From contig NZ_JAFFPK010000137.1 of the NCBI RefSeq assembly GCF_017590215.1, forward strand, positions 1 through 47,762: a DNA stretch of 47,762 bases, given 5' to 3'. The stretch is from Clostridium sp. CCUG 7971 (GTDB taxonomy: Bacteria > Bacillota > Clostridia > Peptostreptococcales > Peptostreptococcaceae). Positions 37,762 through 46,276 of this stretch are shown in pieces. Numbering within the stretch: the stretch's first letter is position 1; each line of letters opens with the position of its first letter. The notes below the pieces were generated by a model, which saw only the letters and a list, made by a program, of their open reading frames with translations, ran no database searches and was not told the origin of the DNA. The position numbers were made by a program, and so were the translations under genes.

Positions 37762-38025
37762 ATGAGAATGTATGTAAGAAAAAAAGGATATAGAAAGGGA
37801 ACTGATAGTAATATCCCTAATCTATTTGCTTTCACATTTATTAGAAATTTTTTAACAGATAAACAGTACGAAGATATGAGACGAGAGTACTTCATCAACG
37901 ATCTAAATAGTAAACAAGTAAGTCAAGCGATGCAAGATATAAAGTGGTTATTTAAAGAGTATAAAGGATTAGATGTTGTAACAATAGAGAATGCTGACGG
38001 AGATATAAATAAAATTATATTATAG
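37762..38025 (+). CDS. Small basic protein, function unknown
   Basis: This 87-residue protein has a basic N-terminus (MRMYVRKKGYRKG) and a helical middle (FIRNFLTDKQYEDMRREYFINDLNSKQVSQAMQDIKWLF). GGAGG precedes the ATG by about nine bases and a strong terminator follows, so it is a real single-gene unit. No membrane segment or cysteine is present. I do not recognise a family. Confidence 0.65.
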   Translation: MRMYVRKKGYRKGTDSNIPNLFAFTFIRNFLTDKQYEDMRREYFINDLNSKQVSQAMQDIKWLFKEYKGLDVVTIENADGDINKIIL

Positions 38026-38028
38026 TTG

Positions 38029-38070
38029 AAAAAGCACTTTTGCAATATAAAACGTAAAAGTGCTTTTTTT
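38029..38070 (+). terminator. Terminator upstream of the biotin operon
   Basis: AAAAAGCACTTTTGC and GTAAAAGTGCTTTTTTT pair to a 12-bp stem with a long T-run. Confidence 0.88.
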
Positions 38071-38079
38071 ATGTTTTTG

Positions 38080-38107
38080 GTAAACTTAATTATATATTTA
38101 GGTTGAC
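38080..38107. promoter_or_regulatory. BirA-type biotin operator upstream of bioB
   Basis: GTAAAC (38080-38085) and GTTGAC (38102-38107) are arms separated by 16 bases, with the usual G/T flanks (TTGGTAAACTT, TAGGTTGAC). The same arrangement occurs upstream of bioD with a better right arm. BirA-biotinyl-AMP binding here would repress the operon when biotin is ample. Confidence 0.7.
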
Positions 38108-38168
38108 GAAAAGAAGTTTTAAAAGTAAACTGAAGTTATAAAAGCATATAAAAATAGGAGAATTTAAA

Positions 38169-39119
38169 ATGATAAAAAAAATAGTTGAAGACATAAAAAA
38201 TGGTTACTTAATAAATAAAGAAGAAGCTAATAAGTTATTAAAATATGATCTAAGTACGTTAGCAAAATATGCAAATGAAATAAGAAGATACTTCTTAGGA
38301 AATAAGTTTGATTTATGCTGTATAGTTAACGGGAAAAGTGGTAAGTGCAGTGAGGATTGTAAATTTTGCGCTCAATCAGCTTATCATAAAACTAATATAG
38401 ATGTTTATCCTTTACTGACTAAAGACGAGTTTATAAAAGATGCAAGGTATAATCATGATAAAGAAGTTAAAAGATACTCAATAGTAACATCAGGAAAAAG
38501 ACTAAGCAAGAATGAAGTAGATACAGTCTGTAAATCTTATGAATCAATAAAAAATGAAGTAGGTATAAAAACATGTGCATCACATGGTTTATTAGACGAA
38601 GAAGATATGATAAAGCTTAAAAATGTGGGAGTAGAAAGATATCATAACAATTTAGAAACTTCAAGAAACCACTTTAAAAACATATGCAGTACTCATACAT
38701 ATGATGAAAAAATAGCCACTATAAAAGCAGCTCAAAAAGTGGGCATTGAAGTCTGTAGTGGAGGAATCATAGGCCTTGGAGAGTCTGAGGAAGATAGAAT
38801 AGATATGGCCTTTGATTTAAGAGAACTAAATATAAAATCAATACCACTAAATATGCTGAATTTTGTTGAAGGTACTAAAATAGGAGATGCTAAAAAAGTA
38901 AGTGAAGAAGAGTTTTTAAAAATTGTAGCTATATTTAGGTTTATAAATCCTGATAGCCAAATAAGATTAGCAGGGGGAAGGAATCTTTTAACCGAGAACG
39001 GAAAGAAAGCTTTTGAAGGTGGAGCAAATGCAACTATAACGGGTGATATGCTTACAACTTGTGGAAGTGGAATAACTGAAGATGTAAAAATGATAAGAAA
39101 TCTTGGATTTGAAATATAA
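38169..39119 (+). CDS. bioB: Biotin synthase
   Basis: This 316-residue radical SAM enzyme inserts sulfur into dethiobiotin. The SAM-cluster motif is C60-SED-C64-KF-C67, followed by AQSAYH. The auxiliary [2Fe-2S] ligands are expected from the cysteines in KTCASHG, HTYD-region and VCSGGIIG, and the RLAGGRNLL arginine motif is present. AGGAG precedes the ATG. It is first in the biotin cluster, with one operator upstream and a second between it and bioD. Confidence 0.95.
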   Translation: MIKKIVEDIKNGYLINKEEANKLLKYDLSTLAKYANEIRRYFLGNKFDLCCIVNGKSGKCSEDCKFCAQSAYHKTNIDVYPLLTKDEFIKDARYNHDKEVKRYSIVTSGKRLSKNEVDTVCKSYESIKNEVGIKTCASHGLLDEEDMIKLKNVGVERYHNNLETSRNHFKNICSTHTYDEKIATIKAAQKVGIEVCSGGIIGLGESEEDRIDMAFDLRELNIKSIPLNMLNFVEGTKIGDAKKVSEEEFLKIVAIFRFINPDSQIRLAGGRNLLTENGKKAFEGGANATITGDMLTTCGSGITEDVKMIRNLGFEI

Positions 39120-39143
39120 TAGTAATATTTTTTTAAATACACG

Positions 39144-39171
39144 GTAAACTTTTTATAAATATTAGGTTTAC
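39144..39171. promoter_or_regulatory. BirA-type biotin operator upstream of bioD
   Basis: GTAAAC (39144-39149) and GTTTAC (39166-39171) are perfect inverted arms with a 16-base centre. They sit 17 bases ahead of the bioD ATG. Identical spacing to the bioB site supports recognition by the same BirA repressor and implies a second promoter for bioDA and the genes after it. Confidence 0.8.
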
Positions 39172-39187
39172 TAAAAAGAGGTGCTTT

Positions 39188-39889
39188 ATGGGTAAAGGGA
39201 TTTTTGTAATAGGAACAGATACTGATGTGGGTAAAACTTTTGTTACAGGAGGTTTGGTTTATAAATTAAGAGAACGTGGATACAATGCAATAGCTTTTAA
39301 GCCGATCCAAAGTGGAGGAATTTTAGAAGAAAATGATAAATTGATTCCACCAGATATAAAGTATGTAAAAGAAGTATGTGATATTAATAATAATTACTAT
39401 GAGATGAATACGTACTGCTTAAAGGAGGAGGTTTCACCTCATTTAGCAGCAAAGATTGAGAATCTGGATATTTCAAAGAAAAAGATAATAAATCAATATA
39501 ATAATCTTATAAGTAAGTATGACTATGTAGTAGTCGAGGGCGCTGGAGGTATAGTAGTTCCTTTAATAGAAGATAAGTATTTTGTATATGACTTAATAAA
39601 AGATTTAAATCTTGATGTTGTAATAGTAGCTAGTGCTGGTGTTGGAACTATAAATCATACAGTACTTACAAATGAGTTTTTAAAGCAAAATAATATAAAC
39701 TCTAAAGGAATTATTATAAATGGATACAATGATAAGTTTTATGAAAAAGATAATATACAGATGATAGAAAAGCTAACAAATTTAAAAGTGATACAAACTA
39801 TTAGAAATATTAAAAAGCCAAATATTAATAACATAAAAAACGAATATAGAAGTTTATGCCTAGAAAAAATATTAAACATATTTAATTAA
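39188..39889 (+). CDS. bioD: Dethiobiotin synthetase
   Basis: This 233-residue ATP-dependent carboxylase closes the ureido ring of DAPA to give dethiobiotin. The P-loop GTDTDVGKT (8-16), FKPIQSGG, and VEGAGGIVVPL segments are standard. GAGGTG lies ahead of the ATG. bioA follows after 12 bases. Confidence 0.95.
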   Translation: MGKGIFVIGTDTDVGKTFVTGGLVYKLRERGYNAIAFKPIQSGGILEENDKLIPPDIKYVKEVCDINNNYYEMNTYCLKEEVSPHLAAKIENLDISKKKIINQYNNLISKYDYVVVEGAGGIVVPLIEDKYFVYDLIKDLNLDVVIVASAGVGTINHTVLTNEFLKQNNINSKGIIINGYNDKFYEKDNIQMIEKLTNLKVIQTIRNIKKPNINNIKNEYRSLCLEKILNIFN

Positions 39890-39901
39890 AGGAGTGTTGA
39901 T

Positions 39902-41260
39902 ATGAGTATGAAAAAGCTTCAAGAAAAAGATTTAAAATATGTTTGGCATCCATGCTCTCAAATGAAAGACTATGAGAAATTTCCTCCTATAGTGATTGAA
40001 AAAGGTAAAGGTATTTATCTTGAGGATATAGATGGAAATACATATTTAGACGCAGTATCATCATGGTGGGTAAATTTATTTGGCCATTCAAATCAAAGAA
40101 TAAATGATGCACTTTATAAACAAGCAAATACTTTAGAGCACGTAATATTTGCTAACTTTACTCATAAGCCAGCTATTGACCTATGTGAGAAGATGATTTC
40201 TATATCCCCAGATAGACTTAAAAAGGTATTCTTCGGCGATAATGGATCTTCTGCAATAGAAATAGCATTGAAATTAAGTTTTCAATACCACCAACAAATA
40301 GGTGAAACTAATAAAACTAGGTTTGTAAATATATCAGATGCATATCACGGTGAGACAATAGGAGCATTATCTATGGGAGATGTTGATTTGTATAGCAAAG
40401 TTTATAAGCCAATATTACTAGATTCTATAAAAGTTGAAGGTCCAGACTGTTTTAGATGTAAATTTAATAAAGAAAGAGATACTTGTGATGCAGAGTGTTT
40501 TGTAAATATGGAAGAAAAAATAAAAGTAGTCCATGATGAGGTAAGTGCAATAATAATAGAGCCACTGGTACAGTGTGCAGCTGGTATGAAAATATACTCT
40601 TCAAAGTATTTAGTTAAGCTAAGAGAACTTTGTGATAAATATGATATCAATTTAATTGCTGATGAGATAGCAGTTGGTTTTGGAAGAACTGGTAAGATGT
40701 TTGCATGTAATCATGCACAAATTTCACCAGATATAATGTGTTTATCAAAGGGGCTGACAGCTGGATATATGCCGCTTTCTCTGGTCCTAATGAGTGATAA
40801 GATTTACGATGCATTTTATGATGACTATAATACTATGAAGGCTTTTTTACATAGTCACAGTTATTCAGGTAACCCTTTAGGATGTAGTGTTGCAGTTGAA
40901 ACATTAAAGATATTTGAAGATGAAGATATAATAAATAAAAATAAAATAAAGAGTAAATATCTAAGAGAAAAGGTGGAAAGTGTTCTTAAGGATATACCTT
41001 ATGTAGGAGAGTATAGACAATTAGGAATGATTGGAGCTATTGAACTAGTTAAAAGTAAAGAAACTAAGGAACCTTTTGAAAGTGAGAAAAGAGTAGGATA
41101 TAAAATATACCAAAAGGCATTGAAAAAAGGAGTACTTTTAAGGGCATTAGGAAATATAATTTACTTTATGCCACCTTATGTTATAAGTGAAGAAGAAATT
41201 GATTTTATGGTAGATGTAGCTAGAGATAGTATAATAGAATATTTTAATGAATTTAAATAA
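39902..41260 (+). CDS. bioA: DAPA aminotransferase
   Basis: This 452-residue class III PLP aminotransferase converts KAPA to DAPA. The PLP lysine is K283 ([13 protein letters not shown]), with [17 protein letters not shown] before it and [13 protein letters not shown] near the substrate site. The chain carries a cysteine set C183-x2-C186-x8-C195-x3-C199 between the two halves of the large domain, which could bind a metal. The amino donor (SAM or lysine, as in the Bacillus variant) is not decided by the sequence I can read. Confidence 0.93.
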   Translation: MSMKKLQEKDLKYVWHPCSQMKDYEKFPPIVIEKGKGIYLEDIDGNTYLDAVSSWWVNLFGHSNQRINDALYKQANTLEHVIFANFTHKPAIDLCEKMISISPDRLKKVFFGDNGSSAIEIALKLSFQYHQQIGETNKTRFVNISDAYHGETIGALSMGDVDLYSKVYKPILLDSIKVEGPDCFRCKFNKERDTCDAECFVNMEEKIKVVHDEVSAIIIEPLVQCAAGMKIYSSKYLVKLRELCDKYDINLIADEIAVGFGRTGKMFACNHAQISPDIMCLSKGLTAGYMPLSLVLMSDKIYDAFYDDYNTMKAFLHSHSYSGNPLGCSVAVETLKIFEDEDIINKNKIKSKYLREKVESVLKDIPYVGEYRQLGMIGAIELVKSKETKEPFESEKRVGYKIYQKALKKGVLLRALGNIIYFMPPYVISEEEIDFMVDVARDSIIEYFNEFK

Positions 41261-41284
41261 TTATTAATTAGAAGAGGTAAAAGT

Positions 41285-41788
41285 ATGAATAGTAAAACTA
41301 AAGAAATAACATTAATAGCTTTATTATCAATCATAATTGCCATATCAGGAACATTTAAATTACCGGGATTAATTCCTGGTACAGAATTTCAAATGTCAGC
41401 ACCAATAGCAATCGGTATATGTGCTACATTTGGGTTTAAAAAGTATATAACCTCTGGGATAATAGCAAGTTTTATAAATTTAATCATGGGAACTCACACG
41501 ATACTAAATGTAGTTGTAGCAATGGTATTTAGAATTATAGCTGGAGGTATAATAAGTTATCTAGGAACGGGAATTTTAATAATTTCATTAGCTGGGCCTA
41601 TAGGAACAATTGTAGGTAGAATAGTTATGCATTTTATAGTAGGTACTCCTTTAAAGGCGCTAATTATAGCTGCATTTCCAGGTATGGTTTATACCTTATT
41701 ATCATCTTATTTTATTTATAAAGTAATAAAAAATATAGTCAAAAAAACACCATACAATAATTATTTAAATTATATGGAGATGGGATAA
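41285..41788 (+). CDS. 6-TM membrane protein in the biotin operon, ECF S-component-like
   Basis: This 167-residue protein has about six hydrophobic segments (near 8-25, 36-53, 57-75, 79-100, 102-122, 132-155). It has short loops and the small-residue N-terminal pattern (LIALLSIIIAISG) common in substrate-binding S-components of ECF vitamin transporters. The usual BioY signatures were not seen. It lies 24 bases after bioA and 5 bases before bioW, so it is co-expressed with biotin synthesis from pimelate. A pimelate or related precursor importer is the natural guess; no characterised family was recognised. Confidence 0.7.
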   Translation: MNSKTKEITLIALLSIIIAISGTFKLPGLIPGTEFQMSAPIAIGICATFGFKKYITSGIIASFINLIMGTHTILNVVVAMVFRIIAGGIISYLGTGILIISLAGPIGTIVGRIVMHFIVGTPLKALIIAAFPGMVYTLLSSYFIYKVIKNIVKKTPYNNYLNYMEMG

Positions 41789-41793
41789 ATATT

Positions 41794-42579
41794 ATGGGAT
41801 TATACAGTATAAAAATGAGATCATCAAAGGATGATAATCATATATCAGGAGCTGAAAAGATAATTAAGGAAGAGAATATAGAAGAGGCAGTTAATTTACT
41901 TTTAAAAAGAGCATTATTGCACTCAAAGGGTAAATCTGACTTTATAAATATAAAAATAGAAAAAGTAAAAGAAAGTGAATTAGAAACTATAAATCCTTTA
42001 GATGTAACTACTGTAGATGTAAATAATTATATAGAAGGATTAGACGCAGCTAAAACTATGCTAATGAAACTAGGAATAAATAAAGAAAAGTCTCAAAATA
42101 TAATTAATTTATTAAGAGAAGTATCAAATATGAGAGGCGCAATTTTACTAGATATTAATACTATGGAGAGGTTAGAACCAGATAAGCAAAGAGGTATAAG
42201 AGCAACATATATGGATTTTGAAGATTCTAATATAAATCATTTAACGAAGGAAACTAAATATAATGGGCACTTTATAGAGGCATTGGCTCTTGCTAGTAAG
42301 GTAGTAAACTGTCCATATATAATAGGAGAAGTATGTTATTCAGATGACCCAAATTATACAGCTGGATATGTAGCATCTAAAAAGTATGGGTATGTAAGAT
42401 TTCCTCATCTAAAAGAATTGGGGAATGAAAATGGAGGAAGAGTATTTCTATATGACTCATCGATTTCTAATCTGCAAAACTGCATAGATTATATTGAAAA
42501 ATCAAAGGTAGTTATAAAAAATGATATTAAGATTAATAGAAATTTATCATACAAAAAATTTATTCAAAATGGAATATAA
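41794..42579 (+). CDS. bioW: Pimeloyl-CoA synthetase (6-carboxyhexanoate-CoA ligase)
   Basis: This 261-residue ligase activates free pimelate with ATP and CoA. The family start YSIKMRSSKDDNHISGAEKI, the RGAILLDI-ERLEPDKQRGIR region, and the C-terminal GGRVFLYD are present. Y188, Y200 and R202 have the same spacing as Bacillus subtilis BioW Tyr199, Tyr211 and Arg213, the pimelate carboxylate contacts. This makes exogenous or fatty-acid-derived pimelate the biotin precursor here, as opposed to the BioC-BioH route. Confidence 0.92.
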   Translation: MGLYSIKMRSSKDDNHISGAEKIIKEENIEEAVNLLLKRALLHSKGKSDFINIKIEKVKESELETINPLDVTTVDVNNYIEGLDAAKTMLMKLGINKEKSQNIINLLREVSNMRGAILLDINTMERLEPDKQRGIRATYMDFEDSNINHLTKETKYNGHFIEALALASKVVNCPYIIGEVCYSDDPNYTAGYVASKKYGYVRFPHLKELGNENGGRVFLYDSSISNLQNCIDYIEKSKVVIKNDIKINRNLSYKKFIQNGI

Positions 42580-42641
42580 AAAGGGCTGGTATAGGTCCTT
42601 TTCTATTTTATAGAGATTGTCTGCTAGGAGAAAATTAAGCC

Positions 42642-43793
42642 ATGAATAATATAAAGGACAAGCTAAAAAATATAAAAGAAAGTAATTTATATAGAGAAAT
42701 GAAGTACCTAAGTAAACCTCAAGACAAATTTACAACTATTGATGGAAAAGATGTACTTTTAATGTCATCTAATAACTATTTAGGACTTTGTAATAATGAA
42801 GAAGTAAAAAAGGCTTCAATAGAAGCTATAAATAAATATGGATTAGGATCAGGTGGATCAAGACTAACGACAGGAAGTTATGATTTACATAAAAAATTAG
42901 AAGAAGAAATATCTAAATTTAAAAATACTGAAGACACACTTATTTTTAATACTGGATATATGGCCAATGTAGGTGTAATCTCAGCTATATGTGATGAAAA
43001 TTACTATATATTTAGCGATGAGTTAAATCATGCTAGTATAATTGATGGGTGCAGGCTTTCTAAAGCTAAGACTATTGTATATAAACATAATGATATGAAA
43101 GATTTAGAAGCTAAAATAAAGTCTAATGTTCCCAAATATGGAATGATAGTAACAGATAGTGTGTTTAGTATGGATGGAGATATTGCTAAATTAGAAAAAA
43201 TTATAGAAATAGCTAAAAAATATAAACTACTTACTTTAGTTGATGATGCACATGCAACTGGAGTTATAGGAAAAACAGGAAGAGGTAGTAGTGAATATTT
43301 TAACTTAAAACCAGATATTATAATTGGGACTTTAAGTAAAGCAATAGGTAGTGAAGGTGGTTTTGTATGTGCAAAAAAGGATGTAATCGATTATATAAAA
43401 AATAAAGCTAGAAGTTTTATTTTTTCAACAGCACTTTCACCAGCAGTTATAAATGGAGCTATTAAAAGTGTAAATATAATAGATACGAATCCAAATTTGG
43501 TAGAAAAGCTTCATAAAAACATTGATTATATATGTGAAGGATTAAGGAATATAGGATTTGATATAAATAGTGAAAGTCCAATAATACCAATATTAATAGG
43601 AAAAGAAGAGCTAGCACTTGAATTTAGTAAAATGTTACTAGAAGAGGGGATATATATTCCGGCTATAAGGTATCCGACAGTAAAAAGAGGAAAAGCTATA
43701 CTTAGATTAACACTTATGGCAACACATGATTTTAAAGATTTAGACTTTGTATTAGATAAAATAAAAGATATTAAATATAAATTAGAAATATAA
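42642..43793 (+). CDS. bioF: KAPA synthase (8-amino-7-oxononanoate synthase)
   Basis: This 383-residue alpha-oxoamine synthase condenses pimeloyl-CoA with alanine. The PLP lysine is K233 (GTLSKAIGSEGG), with DDAHATGVIG and SNNYLGLCN motifs. TAGGAG stands ahead of the ATG. The 62-base gap after bioW holds a weak hairpin (AAAAGG/CCTTTT at 42579-42602) that may lower readthrough. Last gene of the cluster, followed by a strong terminator. Confidence 0.95.
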   Translation: MNNIKDKLKNIKESNLYREMKYLSKPQDKFTTIDGKDVLLMSSNNYLGLCNNEEVKKASIEAINKYGLGSGGSRLTTGSYDLHKKLEEEISKFKNTEDTLIFNTGYMANVGVISAICDENYYIFSDELNHASIIDGCRLSKAKTIVYKHNDMKDLEAKIKSNVPKYGMIVTDSVFSMDGDIAKLEKIIEIAKKYKLLTLVDDAHATGVIGKTGRGSSEYFNLKPDIIIGTLSKAIGSEGGFVCAKKDVIDYIKNKARSFIFSTALSPAVINGAIKSVNIIDTNPNLVEKLHKNIDYICEGLRNIGFDINSESPIIPILIGKEELALEFSKMLLEEGIYIPAIRYPTVKRGKAILRLTLMATHDFKDLDFVLDKIKDIKYKLEI

Positions 43794-43838
43794 TAAAACT
43801 CCTATGGACATTATATAAGTTCATAGGAGTTTTATTAT
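43793..43838 (+). terminator. Biotin operon terminator
   Basis: AATAAAACTCCTATG and CATAGGAGTTTTATT are perfect 15-bp arms around a 15-base loop. Confidence 0.85.
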
Positions 43839-43891
43839 TAAGTAAATTATGGATATAATATATATATGAAATAAAAATTAGGAGATAAACT

Positions 43892-44398
43892 ATGATTATA
43901 GGATTAATATCAGATACACATGGATTATTGAGAGAAGAAGTTATAAATAACTTAAAAGGCTGTAACTTAATACTTCATTCAGGTGATATAGGAAAATTAG
44001 ATATAATAGAAAATTTAAATAAAATTGCTAAAACCGAGGCAATATTAGGAAATATAGATAAGAATATAGATAACAAAACTATATTAAATGAAAAAATTAT
44101 AGAGGTAATGGGCAAACGTATATATTTGGTTCATGACATAAATAAAGTAAGTATAGATTTAAAAAAAGAAAATATTGATATAGTTGTATATGGGCATTCA
44201 CATAAAAGTAATATATATGATAAAGAGAATATATTATATATAAACCCTGGATCAGTTGGACCTAAGAGATTTAAGTTACCAACAACTATGGCAAAGCTTG
44301 TTATAAATGATGAAAGCATATATGATGAATATAATGAAGATTTAACAAATAATACAGTTAAATTTAAAAATTTTATGGTAAAATTTATAACTATATAG
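43892..44398 (+). CDS. YfcE/MJ0936-family metallophosphodiesterase
   Basis: This 168-residue phosphoesterase carries the metal-binding motifs GLISDTHG, LILHSGDIG, GNIDKN and GHSHKSN in order. The usual VHGH segment is VHDIN here, a substitution at a position that is normally Gly and not a metal ligand. TAGGAG lies ahead of the ATG. Substrates of this family range from cyclic nucleotides to artificial phosphodiesters; no specific one can be named. Confidence 0.88.
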   Translation: MIIGLISDTHGLLREEVINNLKGCNLILHSGDIGKLDIIENLNKIAKTEAILGNIDKNIDNKTILNEKIIEVMGKRIYLVHDINKVSIDLKKENIDIVVYGHSHKSNIYDKENILYINPGSVGPKRFKLPTTMAKLVINDESIYDEYNEDLTNNTVKFKNFMVKFITI

Positions 44399-44459
44399 AA
44401 TTAATATTTAGTAAAAAGATAGTAGCTTTAGAATATAAAAATAGTAGAAAGGAATAAAT

Positions 44460-45296
44460 ATGTTTGGATATGTAAAAGTAAATAAGATGGATTTAACTTT
44501 TAGAGAGTATGAACATTATAGAGGATATTACTGTGGGTTATGTAAGTACTTAAAAGATAACCATGGAGAAATATCAAGACTTTCATTAAATTATGATATA
44601 ACATTTTTAATATTAGTATTAACATCAGTATATAGGCCAAAGCCTAATGTAATAGAAGAAGGTTGTATCGCAAATCCATTTAAAAAGAAAAAGAAGATAA
44701 TAAATGATATTACAGAATATGCAGCAAGTATGAATGTACTTCTTACATATTATAAATTAGAAGATAATTTAAGAGATGATAAAGGCATAAAGGATAAATT
44801 AGCATATAATATATATAAGGGGAAATTAAAGCTTGCTTATGAAAAATATCCTCAAAAAGCTGAATTTATAAAGAACCAATTAGAAATACTATATAATCTA
44901 GAACAAGAAAAAAATCTAAATATAGATTTAGTATCTAATACTTTCGGAAATCTTATGGGAGAAATATTTGCATATAAAGAAGATGAGTTTGAGAAAGATT
45001 TAAGGAAAATTGGATTTAATGTAGGTAAGTATATTTATATATTAGATGCATATGAAGATTTAGATAAAGACTATGAAAAAGGAAGATATAATCCATTTAT
45101 AGAGTACATAGACAAAAGAGAAGAACTAAGAGAAAAGGCAGATAAACTTATAAGTATGTCCTTAGGAATGCTTGCTAGAAGTGTAGATAATTTAAACTTA
45201 AAGGTTAATACAAATATAATAGAAAATATAGTTTATTCAGGAGTATATCTTAGATACCAAAATATATTAAAAAAAGGGTGTGAAACTAATGTATAG
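44460..45296 (+). CDS. DUF5685-like helical protein
   Basis: A 278-residue, predominantly helical soluble protein. The N-terminus (MFGYVKVNKMDLTFREYEHYRGYYCGLCKYL) and the acidic ILDAYEDLDKDYEKGRYNPF near 190-210 fit the DUF5685 pattern. The acidic stretch recalls isoprenoid-synthase-like metal motifs, but it is not DDxxD. AAAGGA precedes the ATG. The following Cys-rich gene starts inside its last codons, so the two are translationally coupled. Function unknown. Confidence 0.72.
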   Translation: MFGYVKVNKMDLTFREYEHYRGYYCGLCKYLKDNHGEISRLSLNYDITFLILVLTSVYRPKPNVIEEGCIANPFKKKKKIINDITEYAASMNVLLTYYKLEDNLRDDKGIKDKLAYNIYKGKLKLAYEKYPQKAEFIKNQLEILYNLEQEKNLNIDLVSNTFGNLMGEIFAYKEDEFEKDLRKIGFNVGKYIYILDAYEDLDKDYEKGRYNPFIEYIDKREELREKADKLISMSLGMLARSVDNLNLKVNTNIIENIVYSGVYLRYQNILKKGCETNV

Positions 45297-45729
45297 CAAT
45301 ACTTATAACAATGATAATTTTATGACTATTAGAAAACTTATAGACAATAATGAATTTGATAAGGCTTACAATTTTTTAAGAAATATAGGTGAAAAATGTG
45401 CTAACTGGTATTACTTAAATGGAATATCTGCTATGAATTTAGGTTACTATGAAGAGGGTGAAAATAGTATAAACAAAGCAAATACTATGGATCCAGAAAA
45501 TTTAGAGTATAAAAAAGCGCTAGATAATTATGTTTTCTATAGAGATGATTACAGAGATAGATCATATAGATATAATAGAAGAAGACGTAATGATTTGGAT
45601 GGATGTTGCTGCTGTTGTTGTGATGATTTATGCTGTTGTGGTGGGGATTGTTGCGAAGATTGTGGTAAGTTATGGTGCTTAGACACTTGTTGCGAATGCT
45701 TTGGTGGCGACCTAGTAAGCTGTTTTTAG
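45289..45729 (+). CDS. TPR-like protein with a 17-cysteine tail
   Basis: The start is ATG at 45289 (GGGTG about eight bases upstream); a GTG at 45280 is also in frame but lacks a site. Residues 10-80 form helical repeats resembling TPR (FDKAYNFLRNIGEKCANWYYLNGISAM, YYEEGENSINKANTMDPEN). A Tyr/Arg-rich linker (RDDYRDRSYRYNRRRR) leads to a tail with 17 Cys in 41 residues, starting with six in a row and ending CLDTCCECFGGDLVSCF. Such tails occur in clostridial proteins, sometimes with a J-domain, though none is here. Metal binding is likely; the role is unknown. Confidence 0.78.
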   Translation: MYSNTYNNDNFMTIRKLIDNNEFDKAYNFLRNIGEKCANWYYLNGISAMNLGYYEEGENSINKANTMDPENLEYKKALDNYVFYRDDYRDRSYRYNRRRRNDLDGCCCCCCDDLCCCGGDCCEDCGKLWCLDTCCECFGGDLVSCF

Positions 45730-45736
45730 GTGAAAT

Positions 45737-46228
45737 ATGAGTAAAAAAGTAGCTTTTGGAGGAATATTATTAGCTTTAAATATAATTTTATTAATTCTTA
45801 TAAATATAATACCTATAAATACATTGTTTATTATGGGTCTAGCATCTTTACCAATTTCAATAATAATAATGGAATTTGGACCTAAAAGTGGTGTTATTTT
45901 TTATATGGGATCTATAATTTTAGGATTTATAGTTATGACTAATAAATTCCAATGGATTTTATATACGACTACATTTGGAGTATATGGGCTTATAAAATAT
46001 ATGGTAGAAAGAGATTTACCAATATATATCGAATATATATTAAAATTATTATTTGCAAATATTATAATGATAGTTTTGTATTTAACATTTAAACAATTTA
46101 TATATATACCTGTAAATATAATAACAATAACTGGATTTGAAATAGCTTTTGTAATTTATGATAATGTGTATAGCTCATTTATAGATTATTACAATCATAA
46201 ATTAAGAAAAAATATTAAAAATTTCTAA
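45737..46228 (+). CDS. Conserved-type membrane protein, function unknown
   Basis: This 163-residue protein has about five hydrophobic segments (near 6-26, 29-46, 50-68, 70-88, 100-140) and a basic C-terminus (NHKLRKNIKNF). It starts seven bases after the Cys-rich gene and ends at a bidirectional terminator, completing a three-gene unit with the DUF5685-like and Cys-rich proteins. It resembles small S-component-like or YybS-like membrane proteins in build, but no signature is firm. Confidence 0.65.
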   Translation: MSKKVAFGGILLALNIILLILINIIPINTLFIMGLASLPISIIIMEFGPKSGVIFYMGSIILGFIVMTNKFQWILYTTTFGVYGLIKYMVERDLPIYIEYILKLLFANIIMIVLYLTFKQFIYIPVNIITITGFEIAFVIYDNVYSSFIDYYNHKLRKNIKNF

Positions 46229-46272
46229 AAAAATCGCTTTGCTCAATAATAATTGAACAAAGCGATTTTTAT
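46227..46272. terminator. Bidirectional terminator
   Basis: AAAAATCGCTTTG and CAAAGCGATTTTT form the main stem with inner TCAA/TTGA pairing; A and T runs flank both sides. It lies between converging genes. Confidence 0.88.
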
Positions 46273-46276
46273 ATAA

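Noticed and set aside
37689-37898. Minus-strand frame overlapping the 87-residue protein
   Set aside because: It lacks a ribosome binding site, and the plus-strand gene has both a ribosome binding site and a terminator.
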